NCBI GenBank assembly: GCA_964448045.1
Contig: CAYUVF010000004.1
Location: 39,676 to 103,675 of the forward strand
Source: CAYUVF01 sp964448045
GTDB taxonomy: Bacteria; Bacteroidota; Rhodothermia; Rhodothermales; Salinibacteraceae
Direction: 5' to 3'
Length of the DNA: 64,000 bases
In this document: one piece after another, positions 18,201 to 28,545 of the stretch
Position numbering within the stretch: the stretch's first letter is position 1
Layout: the number at the start of each line of letters is the position of its first letter
The notes under the pieces: model-generated
Database searches by the model: none
What the model was told of the DNA's origin: nothing
What the model saw: the letters and a program-made list of their open reading frames with translations, nothing else
Position numbers and translations under genes: made by a program

Positions 18201-18491
18201 ACGCGCACCTGGGGCGGGCTGATCGGCATCTCGGGCGCACCGGCGCTCATCGACGGCGGCAGCGTGAGCGTGCCCACCTTCCGGATGTACAACCCGGACG
18301 GGACGTGGTTTGACGAGGGCCACGGCGTGGAGCCGGACATCCGCGTGGTCGACGACCCCGGCTCCATGGCCCGCGGCCAGCGCCCACAGCTCGACCGCGC
18401 CATTCAGGAAATGATAGAGGCGCTGGAGAACTACACGCCCGCCAAGCCGGAGCGCCCGTCCTACGAGACGCGCGTGCCGGAACAGCGGTAG
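15237..18491 (+). CDS. Secreted tricorn-type protease (S41)
   Basis: The start at 15237 gives a signal peptide (MKYMSSLLALLCCALWIAPAQA, cut before QVDARLL) and 1084 residues in total. Two N-terminal beta-propellers (repeated DGxxIAF/PxWSPxG blades) cover about 25-560. An acidic linker rich in Glu/Ser follows at about 545-575. The PDZ domain lies at about 765-850 and the C-terminal S41 core follows. Candidate catalytic residues are His747 in NASHTYRGG and Ser969 in NGWSGSGGD, close to the numbering of Thermoplasma tricorn. It probably degrades peptides in the periplasm. A hairpin terminator follows the stop. Confidence 0.92.
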   Translation: MKYMSSLLALLCCALWIAPAQAQVDARLLRYPDVSATQVTFVYGGDIWVVPKEGGTAHRLSSPDGEEMFPRFAPDGNRIAFSGNYDGNPDIYTIPTMGGTPTRVTHHPEMDMLLDWYPSGDSLLFASQMASGRERYSQLYSTTPTGGLPQKLPVPYGEFGAISPDGETIAFTRKSRVFRTWKRYRGGMAPEIWLFDLQTNEATNITQSAANDEMPMWHGDTLYFLSDRGPNKRYNIWAYDLESEDMRQVTEFTAFDVHFPAIGPSEMVFEAGGHLHLMDLDTEETTPINIDVVTDRAAIKPTTEEVGSMMQAAWISPKGNRAVIQARGELFSVPAEHGPIRNLTRSSGTAERYPAWSPTGTQIAYFSDRSGEYELTVQNADGSGEATTLTALGEGFRYQPYWSPDGEKVAFIDEAMQIQIHDTESGETTTIDQSQWMNHGALSNFSVSWSPDSRWLAYHRGLDNRHGAVFLYDTQNEERHQVTSDFYHTADPVFDPNGDYLYVQTARNFDPVYSGVDNSFVYPNMTKLAAIPLRKNVASPLAPRNDEVEPENGENSESESGEQAESEESDAVEIDLDGFEQRLVELPPAPGNYTNLQAAEGTLVYRRLPRSGSGGEQSPIVYYDVEAREEQTVMDDAGGYRLSANGKKLLVMQQGRLAIVDLQPGQQMDTPLRTDELQMRLDPRAEWQQLFTEAWRLQRDYFYDPNMHGVDWDAIREQYGALVDDAASRADVNFLIGEMIAELNASHTYRGGGDTEQPERRGVGLLGVDWSLENGAYRIERIIDGAPWTSEVRSPLHRPGVDLSEGDYVLAVNGSPLDVDHDPWAAFEGLAGKTVALTVNDQPTMDGAREVIVETMSSDDRLRYLDWVDANRQYVEEQTDGRVGYVYVPNTGVDGQTELVRQFRAQFDKDALIIDERFNSGGQIPDRFVELLNRPAKAFWAVRHGTDWQWPPIAHFGPKTMLINGWSGSGGDAFPDYFRKAGLGPLIGTRTWGGLIGISGAPALIDGGSVSVPTFRMYNPDGTWFDEGHGVEPDIRVVDDPGSMARGQRPQLDRAIQEMIEALENYTPAKPERPSYETRVPEQR

Positions 18492-18512
18492 GTTCGATGA
18501 TTGGCTGAAAGG

Positions 18513-18560
18513 GCAAGCGGGCGAGTGGATGACGTCGGCATCTGCCCGCCCGTTGCTTTT
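18513..18560 (+). terminator. Probable intrinsic terminator after tricorn protease gene
   Basis: GCAAGCGGGCG (18513-18523) pairs with CGCCCGTTGC (18547-18556) with one bulged base, and TTTT follows. It lies about 20 bp after the tricorn stop codon. The loop is long, so efficiency is uncertain. Confidence 0.5.
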
Positions 18561-18599
18561 CGACGCTGGCTCTATACGGACTGAAACCGCGATGCTCGA

Positions 18600-18968
18600 T
18601 CAAGTGCCACCCCGCCTGCGGATGCGATGAGCCTCAACCAAAAAGAGCTTGCCGGCGTAGGGCTCCTGATCAGGATGACGCTCCAAGTATCCGATCAGTC
18701 GTTCCATGATCGCGGGAATCGCCCCGGGCCGATTTCGGACCTGAAGCGCTACGATGCCACCGTATGATTCAGGTGGATATCGAATGAGATCAGCAAAATC
18801 CCCATTTAGCGATAGGAGAATCGCGTCCATATCTTGGGCCTTAGCGATGACCTCATCGTCAGAGGCATCAGTCGGAAGCTGATCAGCGAGCCGAACAACC
18901 TGGTGCCCTTTTGACTGGAGCTGCTCGCCGATTGAGCGCGGCACACAGTGATCCGCGAAAAATCGCAT
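18600..18968 (-). CDS. DUF5615 PIN-like toxin
   Basis: The 122-residue protein has the DUF5615/Mut7-C-like PIN fold: MRFFADHCVPRSIGEQLQSKG with an early acidic Asp, then DASDDEVIAKAQDMDAILLSLNGDFADL with further acidic residues that would bind metal in a nuclease. Such proteins occur as the toxin of DUF433-DUF5615 pairs. The gene follows its antitoxin with a 2-bp gap. Usually DUF5615 reads LLTxDxDF; here LLSLNGDF keeps only the second Asp, so activity could be changed. Confidence 0.8.
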   Translation of the reverse strand: MRFFADHCVPRSIGEQLQSKGHQVVRLADQLPTDASDDEVIAKAQDMDAILLSLNGDFADLIRYPPESYGGIVALQVRNRPGAIPAIMERLIGYLERHPDQEPYAGKLFLVEAHRIRRRGGT

Positions 18969-18970
18969 CG

Positions 18971-19195
18971 TTACGCTGCCACCTCAAATTCAGAAAGGTC
19001 GCGGGCGTAGCTCAGACAGGCCGAGATGTCTTCGGATGTCAGGTCGGGAAACTCTTCGATGATGTCTTCCCGGGAGGCCCCAGACGCTAAATATCCGAGG
19101 ACGAGGCTCACCGGAATCCGCGTTCCTTTTACGCGCGGCTTTCCTTTGAGCACCTCGGGCGAGCTAACGATGCGATTTTTCCATTGCTTGGGCAT
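18971..19195 (-). CDS. DUF433 antitoxin
   Basis: Starting at 19195 (MPKQWKNRIVSSPEVLKGKPRVKGTRIPV) this is a 74-residue DUF433 protein with the hallmark sequence GKPRVKGTRIPVSLVLGYLASGASREDIIEEFPDLTSEDI. The family has a winged-helix-like DNA-binding fold and neutralises a neighbouring PIN-like DUF5615 protein, with probable autoregulation. An ATG seven codons upstream (19216) is possible but the added residues are not conserved in type. Local base composition is lower in G+C than the flanking genes, in line with a mobile toxin-antitoxin pair. Confidence 0.82.
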   Translation of the reverse strand: MPKQWKNRIVSSPEVLKGKPRVKGTRIPVSLVLGYLASGASREDIIEEFPDLTSEDISACLSYARDLSEFEVAA

Positions 19196-19375
19196 AGGAC
19201 CAGGAATTAGTGACACGACCAGTCACGAAACATTCAAACTGGACCCGCGCGCAAAAGCTCCATTTGAGATCCGCTGTATACTGTGCATGACTTCCACTCA
19301 TCAGCGGGCGCACGGTGGACCGGCGTCCTTGCTCGTCCAGTCGCCTTGTCAGATGCGGCAGCACACAAACTTCTC

Positions 19376-20485
19376 TCACTCCCCCACGCCCCCATTCTCC
19401 CGCTCTCCCTCGCCAAGAACCGGCGCTTCCTGAAGCTGGGCGCGCGTCTTGGGCAGGGCGTCGGGGTAGTGCTCCTGCAGGTACGTCACCATCTTTTCGC
19501 GTACCTCGCAGCGCAGCTCCCACAGGTCGGGCGCGCTGCCGGCGCTCATCAGGGCGCGCAGCTCCACGGTCTTCTCCGTCGTGTCCGTCACGTGCAGGCG
19601 CCAGACGCGGCCGTCGTAGTAGTCGGACGCCTCCACGACCTCGCCGAGCGCCGCGCGCACCTCATCGAAAGGCACGGTGTGATCGACGTAGAGGAAGACC
19701 GTCCCCAGCAGCTCCGAGGTCTCGCGCGTCCAGTTCTGGAATGGCTGCTCGACGAACTGCGTGATGGGCACCACGATGCGCCGCTGATCCCACACGCGCA
19801 CGACGACGTACGTCAGCGTGATCTCCTCGACCCAGCCGAAGTCGCCCTCTGCAATCACCACGTCATCGACGCGGATGGGCTGCGTGAAGGCGATCTGGAT
19901 GCCGGCGATCAGGTTGCCGAGGGTGCGCTGCGCCGCGACGCCGACCACGATGCCGATGATGCCCGCCGACGCCAGAATGCCGGTGCCCAACTCGCGGAAG
20001 GGCTCGTACTGCATCAGCACGGCGCCGAGCGAGAGGATACCAATGACCACGATGGCGATCCGGCGGAGGATGCGCGTCTGCGTCACGATCTTGCGCGCCT
20101 GCAGGTTGTCCGCCTGATCGATGGAGTAGCGCTGCGCGATCACGTCTTCGACCATCATCACGATGGCGATGAGCAGCCACGCGACCGCGAGCACCGTGAT
20201 CAGATGGAGCGCGCCGCGGATGAGGGCGTGCACGTCGGGGCCGAGGTAGGCCGCCGCAAACGGGAGCGCGGTGTAGAGGGCGATGAGCGGGATGATGAGG
20301 CGCAGCGGCCCCCGCGCGCGCTCCAGCACGACGCCGTCGAAGACGAGCACCGATGGCATCCGCCGGACGACGGTCTGCGCGATCCGGAAAACGATGGCGT
20401 GCAGGAGAAGGCCGATCAGCGCGGCGCCGCCGAGGATGAGCACGACGCGCAGCCACGCTTCGGCCTGGGTGTAGAGCTGGTCCAC
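19376..20485 (-). CDS. Small-conductance mechanosensitive channel (MscS family)
   Basis: The 369-residue form starting at GTG 20485 (VDQLYTQAEAWLRVVLIL) begins just before the first hydrophobic helix. An ATG at 20611 is in frame but would overlap the smc stop and add residues without membrane character. About four to five helices precede the MscS pore helix, GTGILASAGIIGIVVGVAAQRTLGNLIAGIQIAF. The beta domain then follows (QPIRVDDVVIAEGDFGWVEEITLTYVVVRVWDQRRIVVP). The channel releases osmolytes when the membrane is stretched, a useful trait in a salt-variable habitat. Confidence 0.88.
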   Translation of the reverse strand: MDQLYTQAEAWLRVVLILGGAALIGLLLHAIVFRIAQTVVRRMPSVLVFDGVVLERARGPLRLIIPLIALYTALPFAAAYLGPDVHALIRGALHLITVLAVAWLLIAIVMMVEDVIAQRYSIDQADNLQARKIVTQTRILRRIAIVVIGILSLGAVLMQYEPFRELGTGILASAGIIGIVVGVAAQRTLGNLIAGIQIAFTQPIRVDDVVIAEGDFGWVEEITLTYVVVRVWDQRRIVVPITQFVEQPFQNWTRETSELLGTVFLYVDHTVPFDEVRAALGEVVEASDYYDGRVWRLHVTDTTEKTVELRALMSAGSAPDLWELRCEVREKMVTYLQEHYPDALPKTRAQLQEAPVLGEGERENGGVGE

Positions 20486-20579
20486 GAATCCGAGGGGGCG
20501 TTGGTGAGCAATCCGATGTATAGCGGCGATCCAATATACGGCACCCGCGGCGGGAATCGTACTCGGCCGATCGGCTCGA

Positions 20580-23500
20580 TTACGACTCCGCCATGGCCAC
20601 GGCCTCGTCAAACTCCACGCCCACGAGCTTGGAGATCCCCTGCTCCTCCATCGTGATGCCGTACATCCGGTCGGCGAGCGCCATCGTGCGCTGGTTGTGG
20701 GTGACGAGGATGAACTGGGTGTCGTCCTCGAAACGGCGGATCAGGTTCATGAAACGCTGGACGTTGGCGTCGTCGAGCGGTGCATCGACCTCGTCGAGGA
20801 TGCAGAAGGGGCTCGGCTTGACGAGGTAGATGGCAAACAGCAACGCGATGGCCGTGAGCGTTTTCTCGCCGCTGGAGAGCTGCGCCAGCGTGCTCGGCCG
20901 CTTGCCGCGCGGCTTGGCGATGATGTTGATGGGCGACTCCAGCGGATCGTCCGGATCGTCCAGTTCGAGCCGCGCCGTGGCCTCGCCCTCGAAGAGCTGG
21001 GCGAAGATCTCGGAGAAGTTCTCGCGGATGGCCTCGAACGTCTCGTCGAAGCGCGTCGCTGCCGTCTCGTTGATCTCGCCGATCGTCTCCATCAGCGTGT
21101 CCTCGGCGTCTTCGAGGTCGTCGCGCTGCTCCTGCAGGAAGTCGAGCCGCTCCTTCTCCTCCTCGTACTCTTCCAGCGCCAGCGGATTGACGTTGCCGAG
21201 CTTGCGGACCTTCGACCGCAGGTCTTTGACTTCGGCGCGCGCCGGGTCAATCTCGAAATCCTCCGGCACGTCGATATCCGCCTCGGGCAGATGCACGTCG
21301 AAGTCCTCGTGGATGTTTTCGACGAGGTCCTGCGTGCGCGTCTTGACCTCGGCGAGGCGCACGCTCCGTTTGCTCTCGGTGCGCATCAGCTCCTCGCGCT
21401 CCTGGCGGACGGCCCGCAGCTCGTCCTCGACGGCGGCGATCGCCTCTTTCGTCTCCTTCAGCGCGGCTTCGGCGTCGGCGACGGCGGCATCGCGTTTGGC
21501 CCGCTCGGCGCGGACCTTCTCGATCTTCGTGTCGAGTTCGGACTGTTTGTCGAGCGCGGCTTCGATGGTGGTTTCGAGTTCGCTGATCTGCTCGGCGCGC
21601 TGTTCGCGGCGGCGCTCGATCTCCGCGATGCGCTCCTGCGTCCGCTCCAGATCCCGCTCCAGATTCTCGCAGCGGTTGCGCGCTTCGACGGCCTCGACGT
21701 GCGCCGTGTTGTGCCGGTCGACGGCCTCACGCTCGGCGGCTTCGGCGCGCTGGAGGGCCTGCTCGGCGTCGGCGCGTTTGGAGCGGAGACGCTGCAGGGC
21801 CTGCTCGGCCTCCGTCACTTCGGCCTCCAGCGTATCCACGTCAGCACGGATCGCTTCCAGCTCATCGTTCAGCTCGGTCCGGCGCTGGGCCAGCCGCTCG
21901 CGCCGCTCCTCCAGCGACTCGCGCTCGAAGCGGACGCGCTCATACTGACTCTCAGCCTGTTTGAGCGCGGCCTCGGCGTCGTCAACTTCGGCGCGGCGCG
22001 CCTCAACATCGACGGCCGCCAGCGCCCCCTCGCACTGCTCGACTTCGGTTTCTTGTTTCTCGCAGGCGGCGACACAGTCGGCGTATTCGGTACGGGCCTG
22101 CTCCAGCTGCTCGCGCCGCCCGAGGCGGTTGGCGACGGGCGAGGTGCTCGTGCGCTCGCTGCCGCCCTGCAGCAATCCGCGGGCATCGACCCACTCGCCC
22201 GTCCGCGCAAAGCAGCGCGCCGGCGGATCGGCGCGGTCGGCCCACGCTTCGGCGTCGTCGAGCGAATCGGCGAGATAGCAGTGCTGCAGCAGCACGTCGG
22301 CGAGCGGCGCGTACGCGCCGTCGATCGTGCGGACGGCCTCGCGGAGCGGCGTGGCGCCGTCGAGCGCGGGCGTCGGCTCGGGATCGGGGAGCCGGTCGAG
22401 CACGACGAACGCGGCCTGGCCCTGGGCTTCGGCGCGAAGCTGGCGGATGGCTTGCTGCGCCGCGTCGGCATCGGCGACGACGATGCACGAGGCGATGGAG
22501 CCGAGCGCGGCGTCGAGCGCCACGCGCGCCTCGGCGTCGCAGGCCAGCACGTCGGCCACGGTGCGGAAGTCGTCCAGCCCGGCATCGCCGTGTTCGGCGA
22601 GGAACTGGACGGCGTCGGAGAAATCTTCGTACGACGAGACGATGCTTTCGAGCAGTTCCACTTCCGACGCGGCGGCGTCCCGTTGGCGCTCCAACTGGCG
22701 GAGCCGCTCGCGGGCGGCGTCGAGCGCCTCGGCGCGGTCGGCGCGGAGCGCTTCGGCGTCGGCCAGGGCGTCGCGGGCGGCATCGAGTTGGCGCTGCGCC
22801 TCGGCGCGCTCGGCCTCGGCGGTGTCGAGGCGCGACGCCAGCGTGTCGGCCGTGGCGTCGAGCTCGTCGAGTTCTTTCTGCGTGCGCCGGTGCTCATCTT
22901 CGAGCATGTCGAGGCGGCTCGTGGCGCGGTCGAGTTCGCGGCGGCGCTCGGTCCACGTCGCCTCGGCAGCCTCCTCCTCGGCGCGCAGCTCGCGGACGGT
23001 CTGGCGCTGGGCCTCAGCAGCCTCTTGGGCGCGATCGCGCTCGGCCTTCGCCGTCTGCACGCGCTGCTCGGCAACCCTGCGCTCCGGCGTGGCCTGCTGC
23101 AGCGCCATCTCCAGCCGCTGCTGCTGATCGGTCAGCTGCTCCAGCTGGGCGGCGGCTTCGTCCTGCTCCCGGTTGAGGCGCTTGCGATCGGCGCGGGCGC
23201 GGTCGAGGCGTTCGCGCTGCAGGCGCTGCTCGGCCTCCAGCTGGCTGACGCGCGTGCGATGCCGCTGCAGGGCTTCGCGGCGCTCTTCCAGCTTGGTTTC
23301 GCGGGTGTCGAGCGTGTCGCGCAGCACTTCGAGGCGCCGCTCGGCTGCCGTCTGCTGATCGCCTTTGCGCTCGGCCTGCTCGTTGAGCTTGGCGACCTCG
23401 GCCTCCAGCTCGTCGCGGCGCGTCTGCAGATCGGCGTATTCGACGGCGGCCAGCCGCAGCTCCAGCTCATGCAGCCGCGCCTCGTACGTCTGCAGATTCC

Positions 23501-24137
23501 CGGCCTTCTTCGCCTGCCGCTTGAGCCGCCGCACGTGCGTGCCGATCTCGTCGATCAGATCGCGGATGCGGTTCAGGTCGGCCTGCGTGTTGTCGAGCTT
23601 GCGTAGCGCTTGCCGGCGGCGCGACTTGTAGCGCGTGATGCCGGCGGCCTCCTCGAACATGTGGCGCCGGTCCTCGGCGTTGTCCGAGAGGATCTCGTCG
23701 ATCATCTTTAGCTCGATCACCGAGTACGCATCGGCGCCCATGCCGGTGTCCATGAACAGGCCGGTGATGTCCTTCAGCCGGCACTGGGTGCCGTTCATCA
23801 GGTACTCGGACTTGCCGTCGCGGAAGAGGCGCCGCCCGATGGTCACTTCGGAATACTCGGTGGGCAACACGCCCCGGTTGTTTTCGATGGTGAGCTGTAC
23901 CTCGGCCATGCCGAGCGGCTTACGATCGGCCGTGCCGTTGAAGATGACGTTCTCCATCTTGTCCGACCGTAGCGCGGTGGGCCGCTGCTCGCCGATGACC
24001 CAGCGCACGGCGTCAACGATGTTCGACTTGCCACAGCCGTTAGGCCCCACGATGGCTGTCAATCCGGGATCGAACTGAAGATCCGTAGGCTCCGCAAAGC
24101 TCTTGAAGCCGTGCAGTTCGAGTTTGCTCAGGTACAT
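20580..24137 (-). CDS. smc: Chromosome segregation protein SMC
   Basis: The 1185-residue protein is full-length SMC, the condensin ATPase. Walker A GPNGCGKSN lies at residues 31-39. Two very long coiled-coil arms rich in Glu, Arg, Ala and Gln surround the hinge (about 495-640). The C-terminal signature LSSGEKTLTAIALLF and Walker B PFCILDEVDAPLDDANV close the head. The start MYLSKLELHGFKSFAEPT is the canonical one. ScpA and ScpB are not in the window. A 581-bp gene-free stretch lies upstream. Confidence 0.97.
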   Translation of the reverse strand: MYLSKLELHGFKSFAEPTDLQFDPGLTAIVGPNGCGKSNIVDAVRWVIGEQRPTALRSDKMENVIFNGTADRKPLGMAEVQLTIENNRGVLPTEYSEVTIGRRLFRDGKSEYLMNGTQCRLKDITGLFMDTGMGADAYSVIELKMIDEILSDNAEDRRHMFEEAAGITRYKSRRRQALRKLDNTQADLNRIRDLIDEIGTHVRRLKRQAKKAGNLQTYEARLHELELRLAAVEYADLQTRRDELEAEVAKLNEQAERKGDQQTAAERRLEVLRDTLDTRETKLEERREALQRHRTRVSQLEAEQRLQRERLDRARADRKRLNREQDEAAAQLEQLTDQQQRLEMALQQATPERRVAEQRVQTAKAERDRAQEAAEAQRQTVRELRAEEEAAEATWTERRRELDRATSRLDMLEDEHRRTQKELDELDATADTLASRLDTAEAERAEAQRQLDAARDALADAEALRADRAEALDAARERLRQLERQRDAAASEVELLESIVSSYEDFSDAVQFLAEHGDAGLDDFRTVADVLACDAEARVALDAALGSIASCIVVADADAAQQAIRQLRAEAQGQAAFVVLDRLPDPEPTPALDGATPLREAVRTIDGAYAPLADVLLQHCYLADSLDDAEAWADRADPPARCFARTGEWVDARGLLQGGSERTSTSPVANRLGRREQLEQARTEYADCVAACEKQETEVEQCEGALAAVDVEARRAEVDDAEAALKQAESQYERVRFERESLEERRERLAQRRTELNDELEAIRADVDTLEAEVTEAEQALQRLRSKRADAEQALQRAEAAEREAVDRHNTAHVEAVEARNRCENLERDLERTQERIAEIERRREQRAEQISELETTIEAALDKQSELDTKIEKVRAERAKRDAAVADAEAALKETKEAIAAVEDELRAVRQEREELMRTESKRSVRLAEVKTRTQDLVENIHEDFDVHLPEADIDVPEDFEIDPARAEVKDLRSKVRKLGNVNPLALEEYEEEKERLDFLQEQRDDLEDAEDTLMETIGEINETAATRFDETFEAIRENFSEIFAQLFEGEATARLELDDPDDPLESPINIIAKPRGKRPSTLAQLSSGEKTLTAIALLFAIYLVKPSPFCILDEVDAPLDDANVQRFMNLIRRFEDDTQFILVTHNQRTMALADRMYGITMEEQGISKLVGVEFDEAVAMAES

Positions 24138-24718
24138 ACGCTACGCGAATTCAATCCAATGGGCGCGCCGTTTCGTTCGGGACGCAGGGTAAGATAGGGA
24201 AGATAGGAAATGAAATGCCGTTTTGCACACGCCGGCCGCGGGCGCCGGGCGGCGTCACAATCGCGGCTGAGGCGCGGCGCAGCGGGATCTCCACCCAGGA
24301 CGGTCTCGAAGTTGGTGCTTCGGCCGTTATTGGTCCCTGCCCGCGATACAGCGGCGTGTTCGTCTTGCAGCACACGCCGCCATCCAAATCTCGAATGCGG
24401 CGCGATGTTCCTATCGGGCGGCCTCCGGCGGGCGAACGCGCCTCGCGCAAACCTGTTGCTTTTTATCTGTTTCATGGCGATTGTTAGACTATACCGAAAG
24501 GCGAACGTCGGCTCGCGGCCCTCCCATCGGCCCGAGGTGTCGACCCGCTTTTCTACCCCCGTTGAACGATATCCGTCGGCCGCACCCGTCCGCTTGGCCC
24601 GACTTTCACGATTTTTGCTGCGTCATAGCCGGATACGACCCGGGCCGGTCCGCTATGCGACCCCGGCCGGGGTCGCCTTGACCCGGCGGCGTGATGCCTC
24701 AGAAAACCCAGTGCGTAT
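24138..24718. other. Long intergenic region between smc and the ECF sigma gene
   Basis: These 581 bp separate divergent smc (minus) and the sigma factor (plus). Several open frames cross it on both strands, but none starts with a convincing protein and their composition is not gene-like. No tRNA, tmRNA, SRP RNA or RNase P signature was recognised. An AT-rich patch (TTGCTTTTTATCTGTTTC) lies near 24458, and a perfect 20-bp palindrome lies near the sigma gene. Confidence 0.6.
24657..24676. repeat. Perfect 20-bp palindrome upstream of ECF sigma gene
   Basis: GCGACCCCGGCCGGGGTCGC is a perfect palindrome ending 42 bp before the sigma-factor ATG. It could form a very stable hairpin in the leader RNA or act as a dimeric operator. 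There is no T-run after it (CTTGACC), so a simple terminator is unlikely. Confidence 0.6.
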
Positions 24719-25309
24719 ATGAGCACGAAAGGCCATGTGACGCAATTACTTATGGAGTTCCAGGAGGGCGATTCGGATGTCTCGGATCAGCTCTGGTCGG
24801 AGGTCTACGATTCGCTTCGTGCCGTGGCGCGCAATCGCCTGCGCGGCGAGCGCTCCGATCACACGCTCAGCACCACGGCGCTCGTCCACGAAGCCTATCT
24901 CAAGATCATCGATCAGACGCAGGTCGAGTGGCAGGACCGGATCCACTTCTTTGCGATGGCCTCGCGCATCATGCGCAACATCCTGATCGATTATGCCCGC
25001 CGCCGCAAGGCCCAGAAGCGCGGCGGCGACGCCCCGCATGTGCCGCTCGACGACGCGATTGTCTCCGCCGACGCTTCCGCCGAGATGTTCCTCGCCCTCG
25101 ACGAGGCGCTCAGTCAGCTGGCCAAGCTGGACGAGCGGCTCGCGCGGGTCGTTGAGTATCGGTTCTTCGGCGGGATGCAAGAGAAGGAGATTGCCGAGCT
25201 GCTCGATATCTCCCCACGAACGGTGCGGCGCGACTGGCGGAAAGCGAAAGGATGGCTTTCCCGCGCCCTCGCCGAGCATGAAGATGATACCGACGAAAAG
25301 GACGAATAA
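24719..25309 (+). CDS. ECF-type RNA polymerase sigma factor
   Basis: The 196-residue protein belongs to the ECF-like group (PF07638 type) that travels with Ser/Thr kinases. Region 2 includes STTALVHEAYLKIIDQ and FFAMASRIMRNILIDYARRRKAQKRGG (residues about 55-105). Region 4 contains YRFFGGMQEKEIAELLDISPRTVRRDWRKAKGWL as the helix-turn-helix. No classical anti-sigma gene is adjacent; instead two kinase-TPR genes follow on the same strand, the first after 47 bp. In related systems the kinase may adjust the sigma factor by phosphorylation, which is inference here. Confidence 0.92.
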   Translation: MSTKGHVTQLLMEFQEGDSDVSDQLWSEVYDSLRAVARNRLRGERSDHTLSTTALVHEAYLKIIDQTQVEWQDRIHFFAMASRIMRNILIDYARRRKAQKRGGDAPHVPLDDAIVSADASAEMFLALDEALSQLAKLDERLARVVEYRFFGGMQEKEIAELLDISPRTVRRDWRKAKGWLSRALAEHEDDTDEKDE

Positions 25310-25356
25310 CCCGGCCGACCTAATCGGATCGTGACGCCTGCTTTTTGTCTGGACCG

Positions 25357-27816
<2,460 letters not shown>

Positions 27817-28005
27817 TGCGCCCCTTCCCGCCCCCCGATCGCGTGACCGCTTTGGCGCGCATCCTGCGCTTACTTGTAACGAGCGACATCTGTCTAAACA
27901 TGGGCGCCGGTCCCCCCTCCGCCGCCCGATGCGATGCCCGCTCCTCCACGCGGAGCGTCTGCGCCCCCGGCGCTCGCATTCGCCACCGACCGATCCGCTC
28001 GCACT

Positions 28006-28527
28006 ATGAATATCCCAACGGAACGCTGGGAGCAGATCGACGCACTGTTCGACGCCGCCCTCGACCGCCCTCCCGCCGAGCGCGAGGCCTTTCTGCGGGA
28101 GCGCTGCGGCGACGACACGGCGCTGTACCGCTCCGTCTGTGAGCTGCTGGACGCCAGCGATAATCCCCACTCCTTTCTGGAGCAACCCCTCCGGCGCTAC
28201 ACCACGGCGCTGTGGGACACCCTCTCCGGTGAACTGCGCATGGAGCGCTCCATGCCAACGCCCGCCGAAGACGCGCGCATCGGGCCGTACCGGCTGGCCG
28301 AGGAGCTGGGACGCGGCGGATCGGGCGTGGTCTACCGCGCCGAACGGGCCGATGGCGCCTTCGAGCAGACCGTTGCCATCAAGCTGCTGGCGCGTCCGGC
28401 CAACACCGAGGCGGTGCTCCAGCGCTTCAAGCACGAGCAACAGGTGCTGGCCTCCCTCCGCCACCCCAACATCGCCCAGCTCTACGACGGCGGGATGACC
28501 GATGACGGCCAGCCCTATTTCGTATGA
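28006..28527 (+). CDS. N-terminal fragment of split kinase
   Basis: This 173-residue piece carries the helical leader and the kinase N-lobe with the glycine loop and ATP-binding Lys126. It stops at the TGA created by the tandem duplication. It lacks the catalytic loop and cannot be an active kinase alone. Confidence 0.6.
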   Translation: MNIPTERWEQIDALFDAALDRPPAEREAFLRERCGDDTALYRSVCELLDASDNPHSFLEQPLRRYTTALWDTLSGELRMERSMPTPAEDARIGPYRLAEELGRGGSGVVYRAERADGAFEQTVAIKLLARPANTEAVLQRFKHEQQVLASLRHPNIAQLYDGGMTDDGQPYFV

Positions 28528-28545
28528 CGGCCAGCCCTATTTCGT
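28502..28545 (+). repeat. Exact 22-bp direct tandem duplication
   Basis: Units 28502-28523 and 28524-28545 are identical; each begins ATGACGGCC and ends TATTTCGT. The bases on either side (G before, G after) fix the boundary exactly. 22 is not a multiple of three, so two copies break the kinase frame while one copy gives DDGQPYFVMEH, the expected kinase sequence. Confidence 0.95.

Noticed and set aside
20697..23606. Long open frame on the plus strand opposite smc
   Set aside because: High G+C codon use leaves the complementary strand open; the protein is a Leu/Gly/Arg-rich shadow, while the minus strand gives a perfect SMC.
24210..24722. Plus-strand open frame before the sigma gene
   Set aside because: Arg/Pro-rich, crosses the palindrome and has no recognisable domain.
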